From the NCBI RefSeq assembly GCF_000014045.1, contig NC_008209.1, forward strand, positions 891,001 through 955,000: a stretch of DNA of 64,000 nucleotides, read 5' to 3'. This stretch comes from Roseobacter denitrificans OCh 114. Lineage in GTDB: Bacteria > Pseudomonadota > Alphaproteobacteria > Rhodobacterales > Rhodobacteraceae. The translations under genes were made by a program, and so were the position numbers. Each line of letters opens with the position of its first letter. Positions within the stretch are counted from its first letter, which is position 1. Shown here piece by piece: positions 28,343 through 40,071 of the stretch. The notes under the pieces were generated by a model, which was not told the origin of the DNA, made no database searches, and saw nothing but the letters and a program-made list of their open reading frames with translations.

Positions 28343-29068
28343 ATGCCAAACCCCAGTGCCGCCATGTTGGTGATCGGAGACGAAATCCTGTCCGGCAGGA
28401 CGCGCGACGCGAATATGTATCATCTGGCAGGCGAATTGACCGAAGCCGGGATAGATCTGCGCGAGGTGCGCGTTGTGCCCGATGAAAAGGACACAATAAT
28501 CGCGGCGGTGCGCGCCCTATCGCAAGCCCATGCATATGTGTTCACCAGCGGGGGGATCGGCCCGACCCATGACGATATTACCGCCGATTGCATTGCCGAA
28601 GCCTTCGATCGCACGATTGATGTCCGCGCCGATGCGCGCGCGCTGCTTGAGGCGCATTACGCCAAGTCGGGCACCGAGTTGAACGCCGCGCGGCTGCGGA
28701 TGGCCCGTATTCCCGAAGGCGGCGTGCTGATCGACAACCCTGTCTCTGTGGCACCGGGGTTCATTGTCGAAAATGTCTATGTGATGGCCGGTGTGCCATC
28801 GGTTTTCCGGGCCATGGTCGCGGCAGTCCTGCCGACCCTGACCAGCGGCGCGCGGATCATCTCTGAAACGCTGCAGGTTGACCGGGGCGAAGGGGACATT
28901 GCGGGGCCTTTGGGAGAGTTGGCGCGGCAATACCCGGACCTCAGCATGGGGTCCTATCCGTTTCAAAAGACGACCGGCAGCTATGGTGCAAACATCGTAA
29001 TCCGGGGCACGGATGCCTCTGTTGTGCAGGAAGCGATGTCGAAACTTGCACTGGCGCTGCAACGGTGA
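28343..29068 (+). CDS. Molybdopterin-binding/CinA N-terminal (MoaB-Mog-like) protein
   Basis: 241 residues corresponding to the CinA N-terminal domain alone: VIGDEILSGRTRDANMYHLA, TSGGIGPTHDDITADCIAEAF and VMAGVPSVFRAM. The C-terminal NMN deamidase domain of full CinA is absent. Function is uncertain: nucleotide-pyrophosphatase activity is known for some relatives. It is first in a chain of four genes that overlap by 4, 8 and 4 bp up to 31326. Confidence 0.88.
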   Translation: MPNPSAAMLVIGDEILSGRTRDANMYHLAGELTEAGIDLREVRVVPDEKDTIIAAVRALSQAHAYVFTSGGIGPTHDDITADCIAEAFDRTIDVRADARALLEAHYAKSGTELNAARLRMARIPEGGVLIDNPVSVAPGFIVENVYVMAGVPSVFRAMVAAVLPTLTSGARIISETLQVDRGEGDIAGPLGELARQYPDLSMGSYPFQKTTGSYGANIVIRGTDASVVQEAMSKLALALQR

Positions 29069-29805
29069 GCCTGACGCGGGCGCAACTCTTTGCCGCGGTG
29101 GATGCCACCTGGCCCGCGGCGCGCTACGTCGAAACCGCGCATTGGGTGCTGCGGGACGGGCAGGGGGGCGGCAAGCGTGTTTCGGCAGCCACGCCACGTG
29201 CAGGCGTGTCCGACCCGGATATCGAAGCCGCCGAAGGCGCAATGAAACAGCTGGGTCAGGATGCGCTGTTTATGGTGCGGGACGCGGATGATACGCTCGA
29301 CGCGGCCCTTGATGCGCGCGGCTACGATCTGGTCGATCCGGTTGTGATCCTGACGTCTCCGGTAGCTGCGTTGACGGACAAGCCGGTGCCGAGGTTGGCG
29401 GCCTTCACAATCTGGGAGCCCTTGGCGATCATGGCCGAAATCTGGGCCAAGGGCGGGATCGGTCCGGCCCGTCTGGAGGTTATGGCGCGCGCCAAGGTGA
29501 AAACGGCCATTCTGGCGCGCAACAATCAGCGCCCGGCGGGAACAGCTTTTGTGGCCGCACATGGTTCGGTGGCGATGGTGCACGCCGTTGAGGTCCTGCC
29601 CGAACACCGCCGTCAGGGCGTGGCGGAGTGGATCATGCGCGAGGCTGCGTTTTGGGCGCACGCGCAGCAGGCGGACACCATGGCTGTTCTGTGCACCAAA
29701 GAAAATACCGCAGCGCTGGCGCTTTATTCCGGTCTGGGCTTCGAGGCGGCGGCGCAGTACCATTATCGTTACAAAACCCTTACCGGAGACCCGCGCCATG
29801 GCTGA
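29065..29805 (+). CDS. GNAT family N-acetyltransferase
   Basis: 246 residues from GTG 29065, overlapping the previous stop. The C-terminal GNAT core has VHAVEVLPEHRRQGVAEWIMREAAFWA (acetyl-CoA P-loop) and ENTAALALYSGLGFE. The N-terminal ~110 residues form a second, degenerate domain. Substrate unknown. Confidence 0.82.
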   Translation: MSLTRAQLFAAVDATWPAARYVETAHWVLRDGQGGGKRVSAATPRAGVSDPDIEAAEGAMKQLGQDALFMVRDADDTLDAALDARGYDLVDPVVILTSPVAALTDKPVPRLAAFTIWEPLAIMAEIWAKGGIGPARLEVMARAKVKTAILARNNQRPAGTAFVAAHGSVAMVHAVEVLPEHRRQGVAEWIMREAAFWAHAQQADTMAVLCTKENTAALALYSGLGFEAAAQYHYRYKTLTGDPRHG

Positions 29806-30370
29806 TCACTCCCTTCCAACGGCATTGAACCTGCCGATGCAGGACCCACTTCCGGCCCATACGCAAAAGTATTTTGATGTCTGTATGGAAAAGCTGGGAA
29901 TGATCCCGAATGTCCTGAAGGCCTATGCGTTTGACACCGAAAAACTGGACGCGTTCACCGGCATGTACAACAATCTGATGCTCGCGCCGTCGGGGCTGAG
30001 CAAGCTGGAACGTGAAATGATTGCGGTCGTTGTGTCCTCTATCAACAAGTGCTTTTACTGCCTTGTCGCCCATGGTGCGGCGGTGCGCGCAATGTCTGGT
30101 GATCCGGCTTTGGGCGAAGCGCTGGTGATGAACTACCGGGTGGCTGATCTTGATCCGCGGCACCGGGCCATGCTGGATTTTGCCACGAAAATGACGCAGG
30201 CCAGCGCGACCATAGAAGAACCCGACAGGCAAGCTTTGCGCGACGCGGGCTTCAGCGATGCCGATATCTGGGACATTGCCAACGTGGCGGGCTTTTTCAA
30301 CATGACCAACCGGGTGGCAAGCGCGACGGATATGCGCCCGAATGTCGAATATCATGCACAGGCCAGATGA
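29798..30370 (+). CDS. AhpD-like peroxidase-related protein
   Basis: 190-residue carboxymuconolactone decarboxylase/AhpD-fold protein. The redox motif KCFYCLVAHG carries C85, C88 and H92. Length and pattern match the peroxidase-related enzyme subfamily. ATG 29798 lies within the end of the GNAT gene (8-bp overlap) and follows GGAG. It probably acts as an alkylhydroperoxidase or disulfide reductase; the electron donor is unknown. Confidence 0.88.
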   Translation: MADHSLPTALNLPMQDPLPAHTQKYFDVCMEKLGMIPNVLKAYAFDTEKLDAFTGMYNNLMLAPSGLSKLEREMIAVVVSSINKCFYCLVAHGAAVRAMSGDPALGEALVMNYRVADLDPRHRAMLDFATKMTQASATIEEPDRQALRDAGFSDADIWDIANVAGFFNMTNRVASATDMRPNVEYHAQAR

Positions 30371-31326
30371 TCAGATGTCATGCATCTTGCGTCGCGGTTG
30401 TGCTCGCGTTGATGGGATTTGCCGCCCCGCTTGCGGCACTTGAACTGGACTTGCCCGCCAGTGCCAGGCTGACGCTGGAACGTGCATCCCCTCTGGACAG
30501 CTATGATCTGCCCATCGCGCCGTTTGACGGCGTTTCGGTCCCTTCCAAAACCATGGAAGGACGGGTTTTGCGCCGCAGCTGGCGGATATCTGCGCCCGGT
30601 TTGACCCCGTTGCAGGTGATCACCCCGTTGCGCGACCAGTTACAGGCGCAGGGGTTTGATCTGGCTTTTGAATGTGATGCGCGGGTCTGCGGGGGGTTTG
30701 ACTTTCGCTTCAACATCGAGGTGCTGCCGGGCCCGAATATGTATGTCAACATTTCGCAGTACCGCTATCTGACAGCGTTTTCCACAAGGACGAACGGCCC
30801 CGGAAAAGCTGTTGGTGTTTTGGTCAGTACAACAGCATCGTCATCCTATGTGCAGGTCGTTTTGGTTGATGAGGACATGGATGTGTCAGCAATCGTGCCT
30901 AAAGAGCGTCCGATAGAGCGTGAGACGATGCCCAAAGTGCAAGACGCGGAACAAGGCGTGCAGCTGCTGCGCCGGGACGGTCGCTATGTGTTGCCGGGGC
31001 TTGAGTTCTCTGTCGGGACGTCGGATCTCGGACCGGGTCCGTTTTCGGCCTTGAAGGAGCTTTCTGATTTCCTGACGCGTTCGCAAGATATGCGCGTTGC
31101 CTTGGTTGGGCATACCGATGCGACCGGCACGCTGGCGGCGAATATTTCCCTGTCACGCGCGCGCGCCCGATCGGTGCGCAGCCGGTTGATTGAAACATAT
31201 GGCGTGTCACCGGATCAGGTTGATGCGGAGGGCATGGGCTATCTGGCACCGATTGCCTCAAACCTGACCGAAGAGGGGCGCAGGTTGAACCGCCGGGTTG
31301 AGGTCGTTCTGCTCAACACGCAATGA
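30367..31326 (+). CDS. OmpA-family periplasmic/envelope protein
   Basis: 319 residues with a signal peptide (cleavage near AAPLAA-LE). The N-terminal ~200 residues are unassigned, with a Cys pair (FECDARVCGGF) and beta-rich character. The C-terminal OmpA domain has ALVGHTDATGTLAANISLSRARARSVRSRL and NRRVEVVL, which bind peptidoglycan. Last of the four overlapping genes. Confidence 0.85.
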   Translation: MIRCHASCVAVVLALMGFAAPLAALELDLPASARLTLERASPLDSYDLPIAPFDGVSVPSKTMEGRVLRRSWRISAPGLTPLQVITPLRDQLQAQGFDLAFECDARVCGGFDFRFNIEVLPGPNMYVNISQYRYLTAFSTRTNGPGKAVGVLVSTTASSSYVQVVLVDEDMDVSAIVPKERPIERETMPKVQDAEQGVQLLRRDGRYVLPGLEFSVGTSDLGPGPFSALKELSDFLTRSQDMRVALVGHTDATGTLAANISLSRARARSVRSRLIETYGVSPDQVDAEGMGYLAPIASNLTEEGRRLNRRVEVVLLNTQ

Positions 31327-31374
31327 AACTGCGCCGTCCGCTCTGGGACGCCCCGCGTTGGTCAGGCTGTCACC

Positions 31375-32280
31375 TTACCATTCTGTCGGTCCTTTTTCGG
31401 CAAAGGCATTGACCAGAAAATCGATGAAGGCGCGGACCTTGGGTTGGGTGAAGCGACCTGGAGGATAGACCGCATAGATGCCCTGCATCTCCATCGGGAG
31501 GTCGGGAATGGCATCTTCGACGAGACCTTTTTCCATCGCTTCTGCGTATAGAAAACTGGGAAGATAGGCGATCCCCAGCCCTGAAATGGCTGCGTTCAGC
31601 AAGGATTGACCGTCATTGACGCTGAGCCAGCCAGCGGTGCGGACCTGACGCTTTTCACCCGATGGCGCAGTGATTTTCCAGACGTTACCTGATGACTGAT
31701 TGGAGTAATGCAGCAGTTTATGCGCGTTCAGGTCGTCGATTTTTTCCGGGCGGCCATATTTTTCAAAGTACCCCGGGCTGGCGATCATCCGTTTGGTCGT
31801 CTCGGTCAGTTTGCGCGCGCGCAATGTGCTGTCCTCAAGCTCGCCTATCCGCACGGCCATGTCGAACCCTTCCGAGATCAGTTCGACGTAGCGATTGTTG
31901 AGCACCATGTTCACCGTGATATCCGGGAAATCCGATAAAAATTCGCTGAGAACGGGCGACAGATGGTTCACACCAAAATCAGTTGCGACAGAAATCCGCA
32001 GCAGTCCCGAAGGCGCGCTCTGCATGGATGTCACCAGCGCGTCTGCTTCGCCCGCGTCGTTCAAAACGCGGCGGGCCCGGTCATAATAGGCAAGACCGAT
32101 TTCGGTCGGGCTGACCCGGCGCGTCGTTCTGTTCAAAAGCCGTGCGCCGAGCCGCGCCTCAAGCGAGGACACATGTTTCGAGACGGCGGATTTCGAGATG
32201 CCCAGTTTCTTGGCGGCATCGGTAAAGCCACCCTGATCCACCACCATCGCAAAGGCTTCCATTTCCGTGAGCCGGTCCAT
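31375..32280 (-). CDS. LysR-family transcriptional regulator
   Basis: 301 residues from ATG 32280 (MDRLTEMEAF), preceded by AAGGGAAGAG. The N-terminal winged HTH is FVMVVDQGGFTDAAKKLGISKSAVSKHVSSLEARLGARLLNRTTR-like, followed by the periplasmic-binding-protein-like effector domain. It belongs to the CrgA-type subgroup. Its target is not evident; the upstream region holds a dyad at 32546-32574. Confidence 0.9.
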   Translation of the reverse strand: MDRLTEMEAFAMVVDQGGFTDAAKKLGISKSAVSKHVSSLEARLGARLLNRTTRRVSPTEIGLAYYDRARRVLNDAGEADALVTSMQSAPSGLLRISVATDFGVNHLSPVLSEFLSDFPDITVNMVLNNRYVELISEGFDMAVRIGELEDSTLRARKLTETTKRMIASPGYFEKYGRPEKIDDLNAHKLLHYSNQSSGNVWKITAPSGEKRQVRTAGWLSVNDGQSLLNAAISGLGIAYLPSFLYAEAMEKGLVEDAIPDLPMEMQGIYAVYPPGRFTQPKVRAFIDFLVNAFAEKGPTEW

Positions 32281-32734
32281 CACTCTTCCCTTCGAATTGC
32301 TTCGGACTCTTTTATGCGGGGCAATTCTGGCAGGAACGCGGCAGCTCTGGGACAGTATCACGTTTTTTGGGTGGATCGTTCGCTATGTGGAAACCATCAT
32401 GTCGAAAACCAAGGCGATAGCCTTTGTTTCAAGGCGGTTTCGTTGCACCGGTGATTGGATTTGGCATGTTTCACTGTGTTTCAACGCATGCTGGAACTGG
32501 ATGGTTTTAAGTATAAATCCTCTAAAATTTGTCGAAAATGTGGCGATCAATGCCTCAAAATGAGGCGCGTTGATACCGGGACCAAGAATCATTCCAGGGT
32601 TGTTTCCGGGATCGAAAATGCCGCGGTTCATGTGAAGCTACACGATGTGTTGACCAACCGATCCGCCCGGATCGCTGGACGAGTGAACGCCTCAGGCTAT
32701 CGTTTAAGGTCACAATCAAAGGGAGGATTATGAA
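32281..32734. other. Divergent intergenic region, no gene seen
   Basis: About 450 bp between LysR (minus) and the DUF4399 gene (plus), more AT-rich than its surroundings. No convincing gene. It contains one clear dyad (listed separately). Confidence 0.5.
32546..32574. promoter_or_regulatory. Dyad symmetry, possible operator
   Basis: Inner arms GCCTCA (32552-32557) and TGAGGC (32561-32566) around AAA, with outer arms ATCAA and TTGAT. There is no T tract, so it is not a terminator. It lies between LysR and DUF4399 genes and could bind the LysR protein, though it is not a classic T-N11-A box. Confidence 0.35.
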
Positions 32735-33178
32735 ATGAGACGTATTGCAGGCTTCATCGCGGCATTTGTTCTGACCGCGTCATTTGCGTGGGCTGGCGGC
32801 GAAACCCCCGCGAACCCGGATGCCGAAGTGTATTTTATCAACCTTGAAGACGGCCAAACCGTATCTTCGCCCGTGCGGGTAAAGTTCGGTTTGCGCGGGA
32901 TGGGCGTCGCCCCGGCGGGCACGGAAAAAGAGATGACGGGGCATCATCACCTGTTCGTTAACCGTGCGCCGTTTGGTGAGGGCGAAGACGGTGCTGACGA
33001 GTTGGCAAATGGTATTCCGGCTGATGAAAACCACATCCATTTCGGTGGTGGTCAGACCGAAACGGAAATCGAGTTGCCCGCTGGTCAGCACACGCTCCAG
33101 CTTGTTTTGGGAGACTCGGGGCATGTACCACATGCAACGCCCATCGTGTCCGAGGTAATTACCATTACCGTCGAGTGA
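32735..33178 (+). CDS. DUF4399 secreted protein
   Basis: 147 residues with a clear signal peptide (cleavage near SFAWA-GG). The mature part has GHHHLFVNRAPFGEGEDG, ENHIHFGGGQTE and AGQHTLQLVLGDSGHVPH; the conserved His residues suggest metal binding. The family is widespread in the environment but has no known function. Confidence 0.85.
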   Translation: MRRIAGFIAAFVLTASFAWAGGETPANPDAEVYFINLEDGQTVSSPVRVKFGLRGMGVAPAGTEKEMTGHHHLFVNRAPFGEGEDGADELANGIPADENHIHFGGGQTETEIELPAGQHTLQLVLGDSGHVPHATPIVSEVITITVE

Positions 33179-33182
33179 GTTT

Positions 33183-35282
<2,100 letters not shown>

Positions 35283-35426
35283 TCACAATCGCAAATGCGC
35301 ATGCCGGGATGTTCCTCGTCCCCTTTGGCCCGACCGGGCTTTTGTGCGATGGGTTTTTTGCGTATGCCTGACAAATCATTAAGCACACGAAAAAACAAAA
35401 TGCGACCCAGCGGAAAAGGACCCGTC

Positions 35427-35909
35427 ATGACCCCAGAAGAGATCGCCAGACTGCCCTATCGTCCTTGCGTGGGTGTGATGTTGATGAACGGACAGGGCGA
35501 GGTTTTCGTAGGGCAGCGGCGCGATAACAACGTCGCCGCATGGCAGATGCCTCAGGGTGGGGTTGAAAAAGGTGAAGACCCGCGCGCCGCCGCCTTGCGT
35601 GAATTATGGGAAGAAACAGGTGTGAACCCTGAATTGGCCGAGGTGGTGGCGGAGACGGAAGACTGGCTGCCTTATGATCTGCCTTATGATCTGGTGCCAA
35701 AGCTGTGGAAAGGGCGATACCGTGGGCAAGAGCAGAAGTGGTTTCTGATGCGCTTTCACGGGGCAGACAGCGATATCAACATCGCAACCGAACATCCGGA
35801 GTTCTCACAGTGGCGCTGGCTGCCTGCGGCGGATTTGGTTGAGAATATCGTTCCCTTCAAGCGGGACGTTTACGTGGCCGTACTCGATGCTTTTGAGGCG
35901 CATCTTTAG
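35427..35909 (+). CDS. rppH: RNA pyrophosphohydrolase RppH
   Basis: Converts 5'-triphosphate RNA ends to monophosphate, starting mRNA decay. 160 residues from ATG 35427 (AAAAGGA upstream). The Nudix box [23 protein letters not shown] lies at about residues 44-66, with [11 protein letters not shown] and AWQMPQGG before it, as in RppH/NudH. It overlaps the convergent GNAT gene by 4 bp. Confidence 0.93.
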   Translation: MTPEEIARLPYRPCVGVMLMNGQGEVFVGQRRDNNVAAWQMPQGGVEKGEDPRAAALRELWEETGVNPELAEVVAETEDWLPYDLPYDLVPKLWKGRYRGQEQKWFLMRFHGADSDINIATEHPEFSQWRWLPAADLVENIVPFKRDVYVAVLDAFEAHL

Positions 35910-36502
35910 GGGTCAAAGATTGGAATATTCGCGCCTGCGGTTCTGGGCAGAATGCCAAGGATGCGCGGATCATCGTCTATTTCGACTTCCTGGCGGACAG
36001 GGGTAAAACCGCTGCGGCGGTAAAAATCGAGCGCTTGCGGGCTGTCGAGCGTACAGGTGTGCACGTGCAACAGCGAAATAGGCCTCGCCCAGGCGCGCAT
36101 GATCGCTTCGTTCATCAGGCAGCGCCCGGCACCCATGCCGATCAGCGCAGGCGTCAGGCCAAAATACGCCAGTTCACAAACGCCATCCTCCCGAAAATCC
36201 AGTTCCAGCAGGGCTTCGTCCTTACCGTCTTTAGTCAGCGTGTAGTGCTCGACCTTCGGGTCTTGCAAGATCGCGGCCAAATCTGTGTCGTTCAGTTTTA
36301 GCCGCCCGTACCAGAGCCAGTTCAGCGACCCCACGCGCGTGAAGATGTCGCGAAACCAGATCGGGTCGGCTGCCACCTCACGCAACGCGAGACCTTCGGG
36401 CAGAGGGCGGGGTGTTACCGCCGCGCGTTCGCGCATTTCCAGATAGGTGACGATCATCGCCAGTTTGCCTGCGGGAATGCCGTGGAAGCCATTGCCGAGC
36501 AT
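35906..36502 (-). CDS. GNAT family N-acetyltransferase
   Basis: 198 residues; acetyl-CoA-binding segment [23 protein letters not shown] and [13 protein letters not shown] in the C-terminal half. It starts 2 bp after the PfkB kinase stop, so it is the last gene of nth-pfkB-GNAT. Substrate unknown. Confidence 0.85.
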   Translation of the reverse strand: MLGNGFHGIPAGKLAMIVTYLEMRERAAVTPRPLPEGLALREVAADPIWFRDIFTRVGSLNWLWYGRLKLNDTDLAAILQDPKVEHYTLTKDGKDEALLELDFREDGVCELAYFGLTPALIGMGAGRCLMNEAIMRAWARPISLLHVHTCTLDSPQALDFYRRSGFTPVRQEVEIDDDPRILGILPRTAGANIPIFDP

Positions 36503-36504
36503 TG

Positions 36505-37491
36505 TCAGACCAGTCCCGCCTTACGGAATTCCGCCATCATGTCGATCAGGGGCCGGGGGCCAACGTGGCTTATGACTTCGGCTGCGCAAAGATTGCCCAT
36601 CCGCGCGCAGGTCGTCAGATCGCGCCCCGTTGCCATGCCATAGAGGAACCCGGCGGCGAATTGATCGCCCGCCCCGGTTGCGTCCACGGGTGTGACCGTC
36701 TGCACGGGGACATCAATGCGTTCATCCCCTGAAACCACGGTGACGCCATCGCCTGATCGCGTGCATATCACCAGGGGGCAGATCGCCGCCGTTTTCGCGA
36801 GCGCGGTTTCAAGATCGGTTTCAAAGAGCGATTCAATCTCGTGCTGATTGCCGATCACGTAATCCAGTTCGTTCTCGATCAGGGTCAGGAAATCAGAGCG
36901 GTGCCGCTCGACACAAAAGGGGTCGGAGATGGCGATCCCTGCTTTACCACCTGCCGCACAAGCCAGACGGGAGGCTTGCAAAAACGCCTCTTTGCCGTGG
37001 TCCTTGTCAAACAAATACCCCTCAAGAAAGATGATCTTGGCATTGGATGCGACTGTTTCGGGCACGTCCGCCGGGCCAAGGTCCGTTGAAATACCAAGGT
37101 ATGTGTTCATCGACCGCTCACCATCGGGGGAGACGAAAATCATGGAACGTGAGGTTGGCAAATCCCCACCCTGCACCGGCGCATTCACGAAATCGGTGCC
37201 ACCATCGCGCATGGATTCTGCATAAAACCGGCCCAAAGCATCGTCGTGCACCCGCCCGATAAAGGCTGTCGGCAAGCCCAGAGCGCCGACACCTGCAATG
37301 GCATTGGCAACCGAGCCGCCCGGTGTTTGCAGGCGATCCTGCATCGCGCCATAAAGCACCTCGGCCCGGTCGCGTTCGATCAGCTGCATGATGCCTTTTT
37401 CGATGCCCATATGGGCGAGAAAACTGTCATCGGCATGGCTGATCACGTCGACAACGGCGTTTCCGATGCCGACCACTTCGTATTGTGTCAT
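36505..37491 (-). CDS. PfkB-family kinase, adenosine-kinase-like
   Basis: 328-residue ribokinase-fold kinase. PGGSVANAIAGVGALG (substrate site), SDPFCVERHR, NQHEIESLFE and catalytic DATGAGDQFAAGFLYG are seen. The last and the length match adenosine/nucleoside kinases of alphaproteobacteria; ribokinase or 2-keto-3-deoxygluconate kinase activity cannot be ruled out. It overlaps nth by 4 bp. Confidence 0.85.
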   Translation of the reverse strand: MTQYEVVGIGNAVVDVISHADDSFLAHMGIEKGIMQLIERDRAEVLYGAMQDRLQTPGGSVANAIAGVGALGLPTAFIGRVHDDALGRFYAESMRDGGTDFVNAPVQGGDLPTSRSMIFVSPDGERSMNTYLGISTDLGPADVPETVASNAKIIFLEGYLFDKDHGKEAFLQASRLACAAGGKAGIAISDPFCVERHRSDFLTLIENELDYVIGNQHEIESLFETDLETALAKTAAICPLVICTRSGDGVTVVSGDERIDVPVQTVTPVDATGAGDQFAAGFLYGMATGRDLTTCARMGNLCAAEVISHVGPRPLIDMMAEFRKAGLV

Positions 37492-38132
37492 TCGGTTTTG
37501 TCCTCAAATGGGCAGAGATCGTTTATGATGCAGGTCCCGCACAGGGGCTTGCGCGCTTTGCAGTGGTAGCGCCCATGCAGGATCATCCAATGATGCGCAT
37601 GAAGCTGGAAATCTGCCGGAATGTTATCCTCGATGGCGCGCTCGACGATGTCGACCGTCTTGCCGGGGGCGATCCCGGTGCGGTTTCCGAGCCGAAAGAT
37701 ATGCGTGTCCACGGCCTGTGCAGGCTGCTGCCACCACATGTTCAACACCACGTTGGCCGTCTTGCGACCCACACCCGGAAGGCTTTGCAGTGCGGCGCGG
37801 CTGTTGGGTACAACGCCGCCATATTGATCAACAAGAATCTGGCTCAGCTTGATGACATTCTTGGCCTTTTGACGAAAAAGACCGATTGTCTTGATGTGCT
37901 CCGTGACACCTTCAAGCCCCAGATCCAACATCTTTTGCGGGGTATCCGCGATCTTGAACAGCGCACGTGTGGCTTTGTTGACGCCCGCGTCCGTGGCCTG
38001 CGCGCTGAGGGCGACAGCCACAACCAGCGTATAGACGTTCACATGCTCAAGCTCGCCCTTGGGTTCTGGATCAGCCGCCTGAAAGCGTGTAAAAATTTCC
38101 CGGATCGTATGATAATCGAGTTGTTTTGCCAT
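37488..38132 (-). CDS. nth: Endonuclease III
   Basis: Base-excision repair glycosylase/AP lyase for oxidised pyrimidines. 214 residues from ATG 38132. The helix-hairpin-helix LPGVGRKTANVV contains the catalytic Lys, VDTHIFRLGNR the Asp, and the C-terminal cysteines (C-x6-C-x2-C-x5-C) hold a 4Fe-4S cluster. It is divergent from the Ada-like repair gene. Confidence 0.95.
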   Translation of the reverse strand: MAKQLDYHTIREIFTRFQAADPEPKGELEHVNVYTLVVAVALSAQATDAGVNKATRALFKIADTPQKMLDLGLEGVTEHIKTIGLFRQKAKNVIKLSQILVDQYGGVVPNSRAALQSLPGVGRKTANVVLNMWWQQPAQAVDTHIFRLGNRTGIAPGKTVDIVERAIEDNIPADFQLHAHHWMILHGRYHCKARKPLCGTCIINDLCPFEDKTE

Positions 38133-38310
38133 GGTGGTGGTATGCGTCCTTTCCCGCGCACGGGCAAGAGCATGATCCGCTGATTTGAATGTCCGGCGTG
38201 CACCGTTGCTGCGAACCTGCATGGCGTGCCGCAATTTTCAGTGAACAGGGGCAGGGTGTAACCGCATGAAACGGGTCGCGTGGCCCTCGATAACGGCGTA
38301 AACATGCGCC

Positions 38311-39177
38311 ATGACACAGCACCAGACCCTGCCACAAACCACCGAAGGCGCCTATCATTACCAAGTGATACGTCGGGCGATCGAACTGATTGATCAAACG
38401 GATCAGCCCATCTCCCTTGATGAGATTGCCGCAAACATGGGGATGTCCCCTGCGCATTTTCAGCGTGTATTCTCGCGGTGGGTGGGCGTTTCCCCGAAAC
38501 GGTATCAGCAGTATCTGACCCTTGGACATGCAAAAACCCTGCTGAGTGAACGGTTTTCGACGCTTGCGGCATCTCATGCTGTGGGTTTGTCCGGCAGCGG
38601 GCGTTTGCATGATCTGTTCCTGCGGTGGGAAGCGATGAGCCCGGGTGAATTCGCGCGCAAGGGGGCGGGATTGACCATTTACTGGGGCTGGTTCGAAAGC
38701 CCCTTTGGCCCCGCGATTGTCATGGGCACGGAAAAAGGCATCTGCGGCATGGGATTTGCGGCGGAAATGGGCGCTGAAACTGCATTTGAGGATCTTGCCG
38801 CGCGCTGGCCGCAGGCGTCCTATGTCGAAGACCCGATGATGCTGCGCCCATGGGTGTTGCAGGCGTTCGGTGCCAAGGATGGCGCGCTGGATACCACACC
38901 GTTGTTTTTGATTGGTGCGCCGTTCCAGATAAAAGTCTGGGAAGCGCTTTTGTCCATTCCGACGGGCCATGTCACGACCTACTCCGAAATCGCGCAAGCT
39001 GTTGGTGCGCCGCGTGCGGTGCGCGCGGTTGGTACGGCTGTGGGCAGAAATCCGATCAGTTGGATCATTCCCTGTCACCGTGCCCTGCGTAAATCCGGCG
39101 GTCTGGGGGGGTATCACTGGGGCATCCCCATGAAACGCGCGATGCTTGCCTATGAGGCGGTCGAACTGGAAACATAA
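38311..39177 (+). CDS. Ada-like regulator/methylated-DNA-cysteine methyltransferase
   Basis: 288 residues: AraC-type HTH (residues ~15-115, ISLDEIAANMGMSPAHFQRVFSRWVGVSPKRY) fused to an alkyl-acceptor domain with Cys255 in WIIPCHRAL. It lacks the N-terminal Zn-Cys4 phosphotriester-sensing domain of full Ada, so it resembles the two-domain proteins of many alphaproteobacteria. It repairs O6-alkylguanine and may regulate its own expression. Confidence 0.9.
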   Translation: MTQHQTLPQTTEGAYHYQVIRRAIELIDQTDQPISLDEIAANMGMSPAHFQRVFSRWVGVSPKRYQQYLTLGHAKTLLSERFSTLAASHAVGLSGSGRLHDLFLRWEAMSPGEFARKGAGLTIYWGWFESPFGPAIVMGTEKGICGMGFAAEMGAETAFEDLAARWPQASYVEDPMMLRPWVLQAFGAKDGALDTTPLFLIGAPFQIKVWEALLSIPTGHVTTYSEIAQAVGAPRAVRAVGTAVGRNPISWIIPCHRALRKSGGLGGYHWGIPMKRAMLAYEAVELET

Positions 39178-39303
39178 AGTTTACCGGCGGGATGTCGCCT
39201 GTCGATTTTTCCCCTTTGTTTGCCGGGCCGCGTATCCCATATATGCTGACGGACCATAACGCCGCCCCGCCCGAACGGGGCGGCAACCGAGAAGGCAGTA
39301 AAT

Positions 39304-39969
39304 ATGAAATTATTCAGTAAACCAGTCGCTTTGGCGATGGCAGGCGTTGTGAGTTTGGCCGCCTGCACAGATCCCGCGCAATTGAACCAAAACCCTAACT
39401 TATCCAAGACGCAGCAAGGCGCGTTGATCGGGGCAGGAGCGGGTGCGCTGGCGGGCGCGTTGTCCCGCGGGGATGGCAACCGGGACAGGGGCGCGGTGAT
39501 CGGCGCGGTCGTCGGCGGCGCGATTGGCGCAGGCATCGGGTACAATCTTGACCAGCAGGAAGCGGAGTTGCGCCGCGATCTTGGCAATGATGATGTGCAG
39601 ATAACCAACACCGGGGATCGTCTGATCGTGAGCCTGCCGCAGGATTTGCTTTTCGCGACGGACAGTTTTTCGGTACGTCCGGATTTGCAGAACGACCTTT
39701 ATACCGTTGCGGGCAGCCTGCAAAACTATCCGGCCTCGACCATTCAGGTCATCGGTCACACGGATAGCGATGGAGACGCCGCTTACAATCAACGGCTCTC
39801 TGAGCGGCGCGCGGGGTCGGTTGCTGGCATCCTGATGGATGCTGGCGTCACACCATCACGGCTGCAGACCATTGGACGCGGAGAGAGCCAGCCTGTTGCG
39901 AGCAACCTCAACGAAGCAGGCAAGGCGCAAAACCGTCGGGTCGAGATCATCATTTTGCCAACCGCATAA
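39304..39969 (+). CDS. OmpA-family lipoprotein with glycine zipper (YiaD-like)
   Basis: 221 residues; lipobox LAAC at Cys21 after a signal. A glycine-rich membrane-active region (GALIGAGAGALAGAL...GAVIGAVVGGAIGAGIGYN, ~residues 39-81) precedes a C-terminal OmpA domain (IQVIGHTDSDGDAAYNQRLSERRA, QNRRVEIII). It anchors the outer membrane to peptidoglycan. GAGAAGG precedes the start. Confidence 0.9.
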   Translation: MKLFSKPVALAMAGVVSLAACTDPAQLNQNPNLSKTQQGALIGAGAGALAGALSRGDGNRDRGAVIGAVVGGAIGAGIGYNLDQQEAELRRDLGNDDVQITNTGDRLIVSLPQDLLFATDSFSVRPDLQNDLYTVAGSLQNYPASTIQVIGHTDSDGDAAYNQRLSERRAGSVAGILMDAGVTPSRLQTIGRGESQPVASNLNEAGKAQNRRVEIIILPTA

Positions 39970-39989
39970 CCCATCACCAAAGTGAAAAA

Positions 39990-40023
39990 GGCCTCGCCCT
40001 GAGGGTGGGGCCTCTTGTCTTTT
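39990..40023 (+). terminator. Terminator after the OmpA lipoprotein gene
   Basis: GGCCTCGCCC (39990-39999) pairs with GGGTGGGGCC (40003-40012), two G-U wobbles, followed by a T-rich tail. Confidence 0.82.
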
Positions 40024-40071
40024 GCGATGGGCGCATCACTGTAAGTAAAAATAATCAAGAGGTTCTAAACG

